Below are positions 1 through 12,013 of a DNA stretch of 64,000 bases, piece by piece. The notes below the pieces were generated by a model. The model was not told the origin of the DNA and did no database searches. It was given only the letters and a program-made list of their open reading frames with translations. Positions within the stretch are counted from its first letter, which is position 1. The number at the start of each line of letters is the position of its first letter. The translations under genes were made by a program, and so were the position numbers. Source of the DNA: Trichosphaerium sp. ATCC 40318 (Eukaryota; Discosea; Flabellinia; Trichosidae); the NCBI GenBank assembly GCA_038496445.1, contig JALMLS010000204.1, positions 124,001-188,000 of the forward strand. The letters are read 5' to 3'.

Positions 1-122
1 TCAATAAATTGTTGACTTGTACAATTTTTAATGTTTTTTTTTTTATTTACTAATACAAACACACTACTTTTAAACTCAGGGTTACCGCAGTATAAACAAA
101 AACGCTTTACAAGCGTAATTAA

Positions 123-1952
123 TTATACGTCATCAGTCAAGTCAGCTAGACCGAGATAAGCCATACGCTTGGCAAATATACGCCTGAATACAGTCTCTGT
201 GATGACTCTGATATTCTCAGAGTTTACAGCAATAGTTGGGTGAGTTACCACCTTGTTTCTCAATTCCTCATTCTCTATCTTCATTAAGAACTTTGTTGCG
301 AGGAACTCTATAGCTTCAGCAGGATCACTGAGTTTTCCTTTAAAGTCAGGGTAACGCTAATAAAAAATAAGAAGATATTCACAGATGAAACAAGAACAAA
401 AATGGGTGAAAAAGAGGAAAAAGATGCTTTGGTGTTTGTGTTTGTTAGTGCGTTGACGTTACCTCTTTGAATATCTTTACATTCTCCTCATCTTCAAGCT
501 TGTTACAAAATATGTCTGTTTTGTTCAAAAACAAAATCCAGTTACTACATACAGTAAGAATAATACGAACGGAGAAATTATAAAATAAAGATAAAATTAA
601 TAAACTGATTTTAATATTCAGCGATACTCCAAAAATATTTTTTCTGCTACTAAACGTACCCCATATCTTCGCCGTATGTATTGACGAGCCCAGCCCAGGT
701 ATCCAAAGAAGTTTCCAATCTAGTTTGCTTCTTACTACTCTCAACGTACCTGTCAATAGTATTGAACTCATTTATGGCGGCTACGAAGATGACAGCGCTT
801 ATATTTTCTGTCAAGATACGTTCCCTGTTTGAAGAAAAATCAACAAAAACCGTTAATATCTCACTTTACTTACCACTTGCGACGTTCAACAGGTTGACCA
901 CCAGCGTCAATAACCTCCCAGAAGAGTTTTTTACGCTTAAAGCGAGCCCTAATACATGTCAGACGCCAAAACAACGCTTTGAACAAAAAAAAAAGTAAAA
1001 AGAATAAAAAAAGCCGTAATTACCTTGTAATACCAAGAGTACGTTGTTTGCAGTTTAGGATATCTTCATCTGATGGCTGGTAATCCATAGAGAGTACTTC
1101 ATCACCTTTTTCAACAAACTTATGAAGAGTTGGTATTTCCTCGTGTGCGCCTGGTTGCATGCAAATCTGTTTAAATTGTTTGTCTTGTAGTAACTCAATC
1201 GCAGCTGTCAATAACTCTTGCTTCTCATCAACACCCTCTGAATCTGGTGTATCACGAACTCTAAAAAAGAGGTTTAGCTGATTGGACTGGTTTTGGTTTT
1301 TTTTTTGTTGGTTCGGAATAAAAATCGTAATAACAAGAGCGTAAAGGTAGTGATAACGTGTTGGGCAGTTTGTTGGGCAAAAGGACCAGAAAGATGCTTT
1401 GGCAAAATAGGAGTTCTTTCTATCGAATTTGCCAGTACAGAAAATGGAATATCGATGTATGCGGAAGTGTTGGAGCTTCTTGCCCGGAAGTGGTACATAA
1501 CGCCCAAAAATGGAGGTACACATAGGAGTAGTCAAATTATTGTACCTGAAGCCGCGAAACAACTTGTGGGCGTCGGTTTCCTTTTTACTTTCATAATTTT
1601 GCAGTAAATCGTCAAAGGCTATAGCATGAAAGGTTAATGGGTTATAAAAGTACTTAAAACTCGAAGTGATTGAGCCGAAAAGCAAAAAAAAGTTTGTAGC
1701 GCAATTGCTTGCCTGTGTACATATTCCGCCATATGATCTCCCTGAAATTAAGTATCTCGTCTTGCGAAAAAGCTCGTTGACCACTCTTTGGGTTATGCAA
1801 AAGACGCAATTGTTGGGTTACTGTTGATTTACCACTTCCACCAATACCTATCGTTTTATTAAAAGGATAAATTAGATGTGGATTAGTTTACCGAGCATAA
1901 CAATACGCATTGTCTTGTCCTCAACATTAGGTGAAGAAAAGCAAATGCCCAT
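123..1952 (-). CDS. Heterotrimeric G-protein alpha subunit
   Basis: Membrane-bound GTPase switch that couples receptors to effectors. The start ATG (1950-1952) gives MGICFSS, with Gly2 for myristoylation and Cys4 for palmitoylation, as in most G-alphas. A 45-nt intron follows, then the P-loop GIGGSGKST and QQLRLLH. Later exons carry the switch I region (DILNCKQRTLGIT, around 1020-1060), switch II (VIDAGGQPVERRKW, around 870-930, catalytic Gln kept), the NKxD box (ILFLNKTDIF, around 510-545) and a C-terminal helix that stops at 123-125. The catalytic switch I arginine is replaced by lysine, and the usual TCAT guanine-binding loop is altered. The gene has at least six short introns. It is divergent from the TIPIN-like gene. 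Family call is sure; exon edges are by eye. Confidence 0.93.
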
Positions 1953-2124
1953 GATGATGTGCTATTGGTTCTTTCTGACGCTAGTTTTTTTTTGTCCAGA
2001 CTTAAAACGTAGTCCTTAGCATTTCGTATTTAAAAAAGCCGCGGTTAAACCAACAGTTTAAAGGTATTGTACTACATTGATTGTAGCAATTGGGAAGCAG
2101 TTTACACTAACTTTTAACCGTTAG
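1953..2124. promoter_or_regulatory. Divergent promoter, G-alpha / TIPIN-like gene
   Basis: 172 bp separate the two start codons, so both promoters must lie here. It contains AGGTATTGTACTAC (2062-2075). The same 14-mer recurs at 3032-3045 upstream of the RBR ligase gene. No TATA box is obvious. Confidence 0.45.
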
Positions 2125-2821
2125 ATGGCAGACGAGGATATACGATCAATGGAGCTTACTCAAGCGGATATGGACGAATGTACAGGCGATTTGGCTCAAG
2201 TGTTCGCAATGTACAGACCAAGAAGCGCTGCCGACGACGGTAGTCGCAAAAAAACGCGTGGTAGAAAGTCTAGAAACGCGCCAACGATCGTACAAGGAAC
2301 TTCACGAAGGAAGAGAGTAAAACTCAGCACCGAGGATTTAACGGGAGACAAAGGCCTCATCGCGCTCGTAGCCAACTTCAAAGCGTTCAACACATTTACA
2401 AACAAGCCTGGTATGGAGGGCACAAATCTAAATAACGTTCTCCAACGCTTCAAAGCTTGGACAGAGCAGGTACGCACTTACTATTTGACTCTCTGAAAGA
2501 GTAGTACATGGCTTGGCGCTAACACGATTGCAGTGCTGCCCTGGTCTCTCATTGGCTGATTTTTTGGCTCAAAATGCTAAACTTGGTGCGTTTTTTGCAA
2601 GTGTCAACTTTACAGTGACAAGTCTTTTGCTCTTGTTGTTGCGAAACTCATGGCAATAAATAGGTAATTCTGAAGGCGTTAGACAGGTGTCGGCGAGCCT
2701 TTTTAATGAGCCTGAAGGTCCAAGTATTGTGAACGTCCTAGATGGCTCTGACGTGCCTGTAGTGGAAGCTGAAATTATGCCTCCACCAGAAGTTACTGTT
2801 CCAATGGTTACGGCTTCTTAA
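2125..2821 (+). CDS. TIPIN/Swi3/Csm3-like replication fork protection protein
   Basis: Expected partner of Timeless/Tof1 in the fork protection complex, acting in the nucleus at stalled replication forks. Exon 1 gives an acidic N-terminus, a basic patch (KKTRGRKSR) and then the Swi3 domain: LTGDKGLIALVANFKAF, then an aromatic-rich helix ending FKAWTEQ. Two introns follow (2470 to about 2533, and about 2585-2663). Splicing adds LSLADFLAQNAKLG, matching the conserved P-x-FxDFI-like end of the Swi3 domain, and an acidic tail ending at TAA 2819-2821. About 175 residues, shorter than human TIPIN but close to minimal fungal forms. The fit is by motif only. Confidence 0.8.
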
Positions 2822-3271
2822 CAAACCAAGAAAACCAAAAAAAACTTGGATTGTAACTTGTTATGTACATAAAAATTTTTTAGTCTCTGTACATAGAATC
2901 AACGCTTTTTACTCCTACCCACGCAGAGTTAATTATACGATATCGTATTATACTGTCTCACAAAGCCAAAAATCAATAGAAATTTGCTATAAAACTCCGC
3001 AGGATAAAAATGATGCAATACATAACCTAACAGGTATTGTACTACTCGTTTGAAGCTGTATTTGTTCAGTTTCTCTTTTTTACAAAACCCTTTTATCGTG
3101 TACTGTAACGTAGTTTTAGGTTAAATGATAGTGCAAAGCATGTAGTAAGCGTGTAACCCCTTCCAAAAAAGTACGTGCGCATTTGGTTGTTCGGCGTGTA
3201 TTCGGCTAAGCTGTATTTTTGTTCAAAATCGCTGAATTTTATATTTGTAACCCACAAAAGGGACAGCTCAC
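2822..3271. other. Intergenic spacer
   Basis: AT-rich, no supported gene. It holds the 3' region of the TIPIN-like gene and the promoter of the RBR gene, including the second copy of AGGTATTGTACTAC (3032-3045). Confidence 0.6.
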
Positions 3272-6043
3272 ATGCTGAAGGGGTGGAGAAAGAAGAGGCG
3301 AAATAGGACCAATACGACTATCGAAGAGCCTATTACAGAAGAAATAAGCAGTTCGAGCTCAAGCGTATTGTCGTCGCCTTCCCCACGAAGTAGGACTGCT
3401 AGCAAGCCACGAAAGAGTCGCAAGGGAAGCAAAAGCCCAGGCCACAAAACACGCAAATCAAAAGGAACTAAAAACGCAAAATCTAAGCTAAGGAGTCCAA
3501 AAAAGCGCTCAAAACAGGCTGACGTTATTCCCGAGGTACATTTTGCTGATTTACAACTGTTACAGAAAATACCACGCATTCAAGCTTTAAAGTGGCTCAT
3601 ATTATACAACTACTATTTTGTAATTTGTTTTGGTATTTCACCCTGTAAAAAGTTTCATTTTTGATCAATAATTTTTTTTACCCCTATTGCGTATGGTTAA
3701 TAGTCTATTACCCACCGTCTTATTGTAAAATTAACTGTTACCCCAAGGCAATAATTGTAGAACCAGAACAAGAGAACGAAACTGACAACGCAGCAAGCCA
3801 TGAGTCCGGCGTACGTCCGATATGTCAAACGTCAAGCGAGCTTAAACGTCATGTAGGTTCAGGATAATAACGACAACCACGCGCCACCAGTGCAGCCCGT
3901 TGAGGAGGTCGTAGAAGAAGAGGATGAACCTTCATTATCTTCTGATTGGGAGCGCGAATATCAGGAAGACGAAGACGAGTACTCTTCGCAAATGGAAGGG
4001 GTAAACGCACAAACTTTTGTTTTTTTGTGCTTTTTGAAAAGAATTAACCACAAAAATTTTTTCGTTATTAACGCAATCGTCCAGGAGGACTCTGACAGCG
4101 ATATTGATGATGACTTCTGTGGCGCGTACGATTTTACAAATTCTCAAGTAGACGACCTTGGAGAAGAGTTTACCTCATTGTCTCCGGAGGATATAGTAGC
4201 AGCACATGATAAACAGATTACGGTACGTGAGGTTTATTTGAAAAACAGCAATAAAAATTAAAACCATTTGGAGCAAATCTACAATTTTTTTTTCAATTAT
4301 TGTAGAACGAAAGTACACTAATTTGTCCTTTATTTTGATGACTTTCGCAAAACGCGAAAATAATTCTAAGTGTTTATTAGGAAGTTGCCGAACTACTTGC
4401 TATTCCAGAAGCTACCGCAGGAGCCATGTTGAGATATTACAGATGGAAACAAGAATCTTTACTTCGAGCGTACTTTGCAAATCCTAGTAGTGTATTAAAT
4501 GAGTCTGGTTGTGTTACTGTAAGCTCTAAAAAGAAAGTAACCGATGGGTACGCTTTTTTTTATTTTTTTCGATTACCTTTGCACAAAACTCCGCTGACGC
4601 GACATTTAGATCTAGTGTGTCCACAAAGCGAATAGACAAAAAAGGACCTTGCTTAATTTGTGGAGACGAAAAATTAGCTAATGAGTGCACTGCTCTTCGT
4701 TGTAAGCATAGATTTTGTAATAGCTGTTGGAGTCAGTATCTCGAAATGAAGATCGGCGAAAAACAGCAGGTAAGCAAGACAGTAACACAAAAAAAACATT
4801 CTGTTTTGATCCAAGTCGTTTTTTATTCCCCTTTCTTATGGTTTTATTTAGGCTTGTAAACTTTGCTGCCCTGCAGCAGGATGTAATTTATTTGTTGGAG
4901 AAAGACTTGTAAAGAGATTAGTATCTAAAGCTAGTTTTGCTAAATACAAGAGGTTCGTAGTTTCTTCTTGTTTTTTTTTCATTTTTTTTTTTCAGTAGAC
5001 TTGGATTTTCTTTGTTCCTTATGTTCTTGTTAGGTTTATTACACAATCTTTTGTTGAAGAAAATACGTATGTATCTTGGTGTCCTAGAGCCGGGTGTACT
5101 CGCGCTATATCAGCGGATGCTGTTGAAGGAAGTATAGTCAAGTGTGATTGCGGTTTTCGGTTTTGTTTTACGTGCCATAACGAAGCTCATCTTCCAGCGA
5201 CGTGTTATATGGTCCGTGATTGGAATAATAAATGTATAGATGACTCTGAAACAGTACGTTGAACGAAGGACAAAAAACCTTTACTCGTTAAAAACTTTCA
5301 CCTAACAAGTTTTTGTAGATTCACTGGATAGGCGCAAATACGAAAGACTGTCCAAAGTGTAGAATTGCTGTTGAGAAAAACGGCGGTTGGTACGTTTGCG
5401 ATCAGATTTTTCTGATTTTCATCAAGTTCTCCTTATTGTATCTCATAATCGATTTAGTAATCATATGACATGTCGCCAGTGTGGGTATGAATGGTGTTGG
5501 TTATGTAATAGACCATGGAAAGGACATAACGACTATTATACATGTAATCGTTTTGAAAAAGCACAAAAAAAATTGGATAAAAAAAAGAAAAAAGGCAAAA
5601 AACACAAGATTCAAAAAGAAGAAGAGGACCGAGAAGCACAAAAGGAGCAACTCAGTCGATATTTACATTACTACGAGCGTTTCTTGAGTCACGATCATGC
5701 TGCTAAAAACGAGAAAACGATCAGAGAGGCAGCTCAGAAGAAAATGCTTGCATTGACTGAAGAACACTCGACGTTGGCTGAAGTCCAATTTATTGAACGG
5801 GGGACAGAACGTCTTTTAGAATGCCACAACGTTCTTAAGTGGTCATACGCTTATGGCTATTATTTAACCGAGGAAGGGCCTAAGACGTTATTTGAATTTT
5901 TACAAGAAGAGCTTGAAAATACAACACAGAAGTTAGATGATATTTTGGAAAACCCAGGTGTCATGCATCGTGTTGATGCTGTTAACCTTACAAAGTTGGC
6001 TGAAACGCGTAAAAACAACTTGATGAATATAGGAAAACAATGA
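3272..6043 (+). CDS. Ariadne-type RBR E3 ubiquitin ligase
   Basis: RING-between-RING ligase that passes ubiquitin from an E2 through its own cysteine. Order: basic, Ser-rich N-terminus; acidic stretch; a UBA-like region ([19 protein letters not shown], then [15 protein letters not shown]); RING1 (CLICGDE ... [10 protein letters not shown]); IBR ([11 protein letters not shown] ... [11 protein letters not shown]); RING2 ([28 protein letters not shown]); then a charged linker and an Ariadne-like helical domain to TAA at 6041-6043. The catalytic RING2 cysteine codon is split by a phase-2 intron (TG at the end of one exon, T at about 5457). About nine introns. The Ariadne assignment rests on the RING2 sequence and the C-terminal domain. 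Confidence 0.92.
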
Positions 6044-6377
6044 GAAGGTTTCCTCGACTCATACAAAAGATTTGGGGGCTTCTGTTGAAGAATGAAAGAA
6101 AAGAAAAAAACAAAAAACAACCAAAAAAACAAAAAAGTTTCTTTAGAACCTAATGATTTTTTTTTTTGGGTTCTCACTGTACACTAAATTAAAACACTTT
6201 ACTCCACCTAATATTTCGTGTATGTTGTTAATATATTTGAACATCGAAATTTGATTTATATACCACTGTTGCTTATGTACGAGGTGAAAGATGTAAGTCA
6301 AAATATTTCTCGAAAAGTTTTTTTTATTCTTTTGACGTAGTGTACATAATTGGTGTTATTTATAATTTTTTGAGTTC
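6044..6377. other. Convergent 3' spacer
   Basis: Poly-A and poly-T runs between the ends of the RBR gene and the next minus-strand gene. No gene seen; probably 3' UTRs and polyadenylation signals. Confidence 0.6.
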
Positions 6378-7498
6378 CTAGCATTGACTCCAGTCTACAG
6401 TAGGCTCATCTAGTGCAATATCAGCACCATCGGTAAGTGCCTCATGCTTAAAATGGATATCAGGAACTGAAGTGTTGCTCAAATCCAGGTTCTTTGTTTT
6501 CTTCTCGTTTGGTAGAATATTTGCAAAAGAAAGCTGTAAATCATCTGCAACCCTGACTACGACTCTCTCACTGTAAAAAAATTAATAAAGATTCAAAATA
6601 CCAAAAGAAAATGATTGATCGACAACAAGAAGAAGAATCTTCAGAGATTGATTTTAAAAAAAAACGCAAAAAATCTTTACGTACTCTTCGTATTTTTGAC
6701 TTTCGCTGATTGATTCTACAAGACTTGATATCTGTTTTTGTCTTTCTGGGTGTTCTTCTTTGTTTGGTGGTGATGTGTTTTCTTTCATAAGCAGTGAAAG
6801 ATAAGAAGCGTTCATTTTCAGTAAAGCCTTGAATTTCTCTGCAATAGAATCGTCTAGAGTTCCTTGATACCTTTGTAGCTTCAATATTATGAATGCGCAA
6901 ACTTGTCGAAGCTGGTTTATGTCGCGTCGTTGTAAAACGAGCTGTTTGCTTGTATCATCGCTGTTTTTCGCGTTTTCAATCGCTTTTGCGACTGCTGTAT
7001 TGATTTCAAGTGTCAGGTCCTTGATGGCTTTGTTAATATCCGCTTCTCGCTTTCCTGCGTGATTGATGCCGTTGGCTGCGTTTTTAGGTTTTGCCTGTTT
7101 AAACTCGTGTTTTAGTTTTTTGAGTTCTGTAGACATGCTGATGAGGTTATATACGCCTAAACCTGCCAAAGTAGCCGTAATAACGTAGACCCATATTTGA
7201 AACAACGCAGTAAATGTAGCTGTTTTTACAATAAACCGTTGTTGTGTTATAGACGTCCAATCTGTTATCTAGATCAATATTAGGGCGTTTTCAGACAACA
7301 AAAACGTTTGTGATTGAGTACAAAATTCAGATTGATTAAACAATCTCTCTTAGGGTTCTAATGCGCAAGGGGAGGGTATAAACGTACGTTTGATGTAAAA
7401 ATAAGATTGACATAAACTGCGTAAGCAGATGCAAGCGCAATATATGTTAATGCGACTATTGATAGGATGTATATTGAGAAAGAGGTACGTGTTGCCAT
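6378..7498 (-). CDS. Small membrane protein with coiled coil, unknown family
   Basis: Not recognised. Exon 1 (start 7498) reads MATRTSFSIYILSIVALTYI and continues hydrophobic, giving one membrane segment. A GTACGT intron of about 110 bp follows. Exon 2 begins after TCTAG and adds a second hydrophobic segment (FQIWVYVITATLAGLGVYNL), then a long charged helical region (ELKKLKHEFKQAK) that looks like a coiled coil. A last exon, after a short intron at about 6573-6676, ends at TAG 6378-6380 with an acidic tail. About 285 residues. Two membrane passes with a long cytosolic tail are inferred. It is divergent from the next small gene, whose protein also has one membrane segment. Confidence 0.65.
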
Positions 7499-7666
7499 CT
7501 TGATTGCCAGATAAGTTATTTGATTGTATTTGTGTTTATCAACTTTATCAAAAACGGCCGATTAAGCTAACATTTTGCTCTTTTGACTGATATTTTATAT
7601 CAATCAAACGATTTATTGTGAAGTTGTAGTAATATAATTCTATTTGGTGTTGTAGTCCATATTTTC
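7499..7666. promoter_or_regulatory. Divergent promoter between two membrane-protein genes
   Basis: 168 bp between opposing ATGs. AT-rich, no motif I can name. Co-expression of the two neighbours is a reasonable guess from the shared spacer. Confidence 0.35.
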
Positions 7667-8123
7667 ATGGTACACTTAAGAAATGAGACAGTCAGATTGT
7701 ACGATTTACCTCATAACTTTATTACGTAATTGCGCTCAGCGGTATTCTATTTGATGATGTGAGTACTTTTTCTTTTAACCTACATGTAGCTCATTTCTCT
7801 TCTAAGGTATTAGATCTTTTATCCGTAAAGAGAGAAGTGAGAGGAAATTACCAAGTTGCACCAGCTGGCTTCTTTATCATTTTCTGCAGTATAGTAATAT
7901 CGGTAAGACATCTAGAGATCATGTAAAAGATAATAACTATTGGTTTTAGGTTGCTATTGCTTTAGCCTATAAAAAAAAGACTGTTTCTTCATCTTCTGAC
8001 AATGACAGCACAAGTGATAATAACAGTGGTTTAAGTGAAAATACACCGCTGTTAGTTACTAGTCAACCAACAGTTGTAAGAAAGACAAACGCTGACGATC
8101 AACTTGAGCAAGGAAGGAATTAA
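7667..8123 (+). CDS. Small single-pass membrane protein, unknown
   Basis: Too finely split to show as one open frame. ATG at 7667 gives MVHLRNETVR. Two short introns follow (about 7705-7742 and about 7760-7807). A main exon then carries VKREVRGNYQVAPAGFFIIF and more hydrophobic residues, and a last exon begins after TTTTAG at about 7950. The tail is Ser/Asn-rich and ends QGRN at TAA 8121-8123. About 100 residues with one membrane segment and a polar C-terminus. Splicing is inferred from frame continuity. No family recognised. Confidence 0.5.
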
Positions 8124-8313
8124 AGATTCTGAGCTCTGAAATGTACAGAAAAAAAAAAGGAATAAACACTTTCCTGTGAGCAAACTTATTCGCCATTTTC
8201 ATGTTTACTTAGTTACATTGACACATATTTTAACTACAAAGTGTATTGACTCGATTGTGTGAGGTTCAAGAAAAAAACGTAAACTCAAAATCTGTTTTCT
8301 TGAAATATTCTCA

Positions 8314-9827
8314 TTAGACTTTGTCAAAGAATATAGCCCGTAGTTGACCATCAGCAGTCCATAATTTTTCGACTCCTTCTTCTTTATCGTTTTTGAAATG
8401 ACAATGAAGACCTAGTTGGCCATTTTCATGCCACTCTTTGCATTCACCTTCTTTTTTGTCATCTTTGAAATAGAGTTGCACTTTTAATTGACCGCTTTCA
8501 TACCACTCTTTGTATTCACCTTCACGTTTGTCATCTTTGCAATGGTATTCAAATTGTAATTGACCACTTTCATACCACTCTTTGACTTCACCTTGTTTTG
8601 TGCCAGCAATGAAAGAGCACGTGTAAGATAATTTACCATTTTCATTCCACTGTTTGTGTTTACCTTCACTTTTGTCTTCTTTGAAGTATCCATGTCCACT
8701 TAATTGACCATTTTCATGCCACTCTTTGCCCTCACCTTCTTTTTTATCATCTTTGAAATAGCATTGCTGACTTAGGTTACCATTTTTATGCCACTTTTTA
8801 TATTCACCTTCTTTCTTACCACCTTTGTAACAGCATTGTATATAAGGCTGTCCATTCTCATACCACTCCATGCTTTCACCTTCTTTCATGTCATTTTTGA
8901 AATGACATTGTACACTCATCTGCCCGTTTTCATGCCAATTTTTTGCTTCACCCTCCAACTTGTCGTTTTTGTAACACAAAAGGGATGACATATATCCGTT
9001 CTCATACCACTCTTTGCGTAAACCATTTTGTTTACAATTGGCATAGGTTGTTTGGATGTTTAATTGTCCGTTTTCATGCCACATTGTAAGGTCACCTTCG
9101 TTTTTACCATCCTTGTAGAATCCTGTTACCCTTAATTGACCGCTTTTATACCATTCTGTTGATTCGCCATCTTTCTTTCCATCTTTGAAGTGACATTGTA
9201 TACACAATTGACTGTTCTCATAGTATTCTTTCCCTTCTCCTTCAAACTTATCATTCTTAAAGTTAATGTCCCGCTTTAGTTTTCCATTTGCATGCCATGT
9301 TTTGGCTCTTCCTTCTCTATTGCCTCTATTGCAATAGAATAGTTCCTTTAATTGACCAGTTTCATACCACTCTTTATGTTCACCTTCACGTTTACCATCT
9401 TTGTGATAGAACAGTTCCTTTAATTGACCGCTTTTATACCACTCTTTGGCTTGTCCGTCTTTCTTGCCTTCTTTAAAATACCATTGTACATCTATGTTAC
9501 CGTTGTCGTGCCACTGTCTATATTCACCTTCTTTCTTGCCATCTTTAACATAGCACTGAAACTTTTTAACTCCATTTTCATAATACTGTGTGCATTCACC
9601 CACTACCTCACCGTTCTTATAATAGCAATGAGAAGTCAAAATGCCGTTTTTATTCCATTGCTTGTGCTCTCCTTCTGCTTTCCCTTCTTTAACATTAAAT
9701 ATGCTGGAGAGAGTACCATTTTCATAAAACTCTTCTACTAGTCCTTTCTTTTTTCCGTTTTTGTAACTACGCCGGAAGACCTTATTGCTGTTTTTATAGT
9801 ACTCCTTCGTTTTAAAAAACTGTTAGA
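8314..9827 (-). CDS. MORN-2 (YwqK-like) repeat protein
   Basis: About 20 tandem repeats of about 23 residues, each close to GEYKEWYESGQLKVQLYFKD, which is the MORN variant called MORN_2 or YwqK in Pfam. The open frame runs from TAG at 8314 through all repeats to an intron acceptor near 9827, where it reads KTKEYYKNSNK. The ATG must therefore be in an upstream exon that I could not fix. In the smaller relatives at 28.2 and 29.3 kb the upstream exon encodes an F-box-like segment; none was recognised at 9.83-10.3 kb here. The repeats are expected to form a beta-sheet scaffold for protein or lipid binding. The function is unknown. Confidence 0.85.
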
Positions 9828-9839
9828 AAATCACGTGAT

Positions 9840-11350
9840 AAAAACTAAAATGAATAAAGGTTCTTTAAACGTTCAATAGTGCCGCCGTACTTGTACAAAA
9901 TTATCTTGAGGCTCAGTGGAGTAGAATCTCAAAGGAGAGTAACAAATCATCTCACGTGAGTTATGAACATAGCTGCGATGTGATGGGCAATAGAATGGCG
10001 ATACATTATAATCTCTTTGCGTAGTTCTAAATCGTGGTAGTTCCACTAAACCCTTTCGATATCTATTGCACGTGGTTCTAGGCCGTGAGGCTACAATAAA
10101 TGAGCCTAAACGTGGTTATTTGTTACAATATTACTGAGGTCATTGTTACATACGCTGTAGCATTGTAGTATCCGAAAATTGATTAACTATGTTAGTAAAC
10201 CCGGTGAGTTTAGTAAACTACTTGACTCAAAGAGACTGTAGTTGCTTGTTAGTCAACAAAAGCAGTAGGAGTGGGAAGCATACAAACCTTCCATAAACTC
10301 AATAGTGGACAACGAGGGTCTGAGTAATCTGTTCAACTCTACTGGACAACACAGCCAGCTGGCCATGACCTTTCAATGCACATGTTGTAATCGAATGAAC
10401 CCTGGTTGCTTTAAGAATAAAATACTAGACTATTCTTTTTGTAAAAGTACTTTTAATCATGTCACAGCGGTCTTGTGTCACACAAAATATTTAGAATAAA
10501 TCCCTCATGCTCAGTATGAATCATTGTCGAGTGTAGATCTTGACAATTAGACTGTATCTAGTGTTAGTAAGCCAATAGAAGCATCGACCAAAGCTTAACA
10601 TAAAATCTATACAACTAGAATTTGCGACAAGTAAATCTAATTCCCAATGACTTAGCAGCCTCTTCTGTAATCCTTCTACAACCCCACATCAATTGATTCT
10701 GTACTTCTTTGTATTGTATTTTTTGCACGTACGAAATTATTTTCTTACTTATGGCACTGGCTCCCATTGAGTAGCTATTATTAATGGGTTTATCTATTGG
10801 CTTCAAAACTAGGTAGGTGCATCTTTAAATTACAAAGCTACCAGGTTGTGTAATCGGTTTATAGCCTACGATTTGCTCGGTTGATGTACGGCGTGTGTTA
10901 TCAAATCTTAATCTCTGTAAGAAAGCTACAAAAGAAGGTATTACAGCTCTGTGTTCATAACATTTGGGCTTTGGTGTTAATGCAACTGTAACTATAAAGG
11001 GCAAGGGTACAATCAACATTCTCCAACACACACTAATAAATATCCTGTCTAAATATTGTCATGTTAATGTTAGAGTATCAACTGGTTATAGACATTTGTG
11101 TAGCAATATGTTTATGGATAATAACTGTCTAAAACACTGTATCCCTCAAAATAAGGAATGTACTTTGAGTTATTGTTGGTGGGAATGGGGTAAGCATCAC
11201 TGTGTTGAAAAACTTACAGTGTAAGGTTGATAAAAGATTAGAAATGACTAACATGTGTTTTCTAGCAACCCGTGTCAATAATGTGGAACATGATGTAGTT
11301 GTTAAAAAAGTGCAATTGGAAAATTGTTATTTTCCGAGTGGAATGTTACA
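9840..11350. other. Gene-poor region, no supported gene
   Basis: Scattered short open frames on both strands (for example + 10305-10499, + 10964-11224, - 10615-10806, - 10825-11031). None shows a known motif, and I could not join them with convincing introns. The two minus frames look the most protein-like (TRRTSTEQIVGYKPITQPG; KKIISYVQKIQYKEVQNQLM) and may be remains of one gene. TCACGTGA occurs at 9831 and 9952. Confidence 0.4.
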
Positions 11351-11354
11351 ATTT

Positions 11355-11666
11355 CTATTTACGTACTTTCGCGGTTAGCAACCCGATTCCTGGCAACGCA
11401 GTAACGTCACTGTGACTTATATATCGCACAGCCATCTGACCACCCGGCAGAGTGTGGACTACCCAGCCTGCATCGGTAGAAAGCTGCGTTGAATTAATAT
11501 TGACTTTTCTCCTAAATTTGACAAAAAAAACTCTACTTTCTACCGTTGTAACGGCTTTCGAAAAATATGTGGACGCAACGACAACCAAATGATAACTTTC
11601 CAGGTGAACAAATAATGACGTTAAACGTTTTTTTAACCGCAAGTCAGCTGAAATGGATAGAAACAC
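11355..11666 (-). CDS. Possible gene fragment, unknown
   Basis: An open frame of about 100 residues with ordinary amino-acid composition (includes DAGWVVHTLPGGQMAVRYIS). It is preceded by a plausible acceptor (CAAGTTAG) near 11674 and runs to about 11355. No family recognised. Upstream exons toward 11870 are not clear. It could be an internal exon of a minus-strand gene divergent from the SAP gene, or a chance frame. Confidence 0.25.
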   Translation of the reverse strand: MFLSISADLRLKKRLTSLFVHLESYHLVVVASTYFSKAVTTVESRVFFVKFRRKVNINSTQLSTDAGWVVHTLPGGQMAVRYISHSDVTALPGIGLLTAKVRK

Positions 11667-12013
11667 TCTACCTAACTTGTGGTTGAAGGTACAAACTTGA
11701 TTATGACACTTTGCGCGTACATTTAACGATAAAACTAAACTAAACTGCTTTATCTAACTTACCAGTCATTGATTACGCTCTAGAACCAACGTACAGATCG
11801 TGTTCCACTATCAGTTCAAGGTACATCACGTCAATTATCAGAAAACGCAATCATAACGAGTTATAACAGTATGTAACAAAAGCTTTAACGCATTAACAGC
11901 GGAAATGAAGAAACACAAGGCTTTCAAAGCCAAGGCAAGCTCAGATTTTTATTTTTGATTTGACCACCAAAAGTCGCGTTAACGAAAGTGCATCTTGTCT
12001 AATGCAGATCTAG

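Noticed and set aside
9424-9741. Hydrophobic plus-strand frames opposite the 8.3-9.8 kb MORN gene
   Set aside because: They are antisense shadows of the repeat protein; the pattern follows the 23-codon repeat.
8314-9827. Bacterial YwqK antitoxin gene acquired by transfer
   Set aside because: The MORN-2 repeat also occurs here in spliced eukaryotic genes with F-box-like exons; no bacterial context is present.
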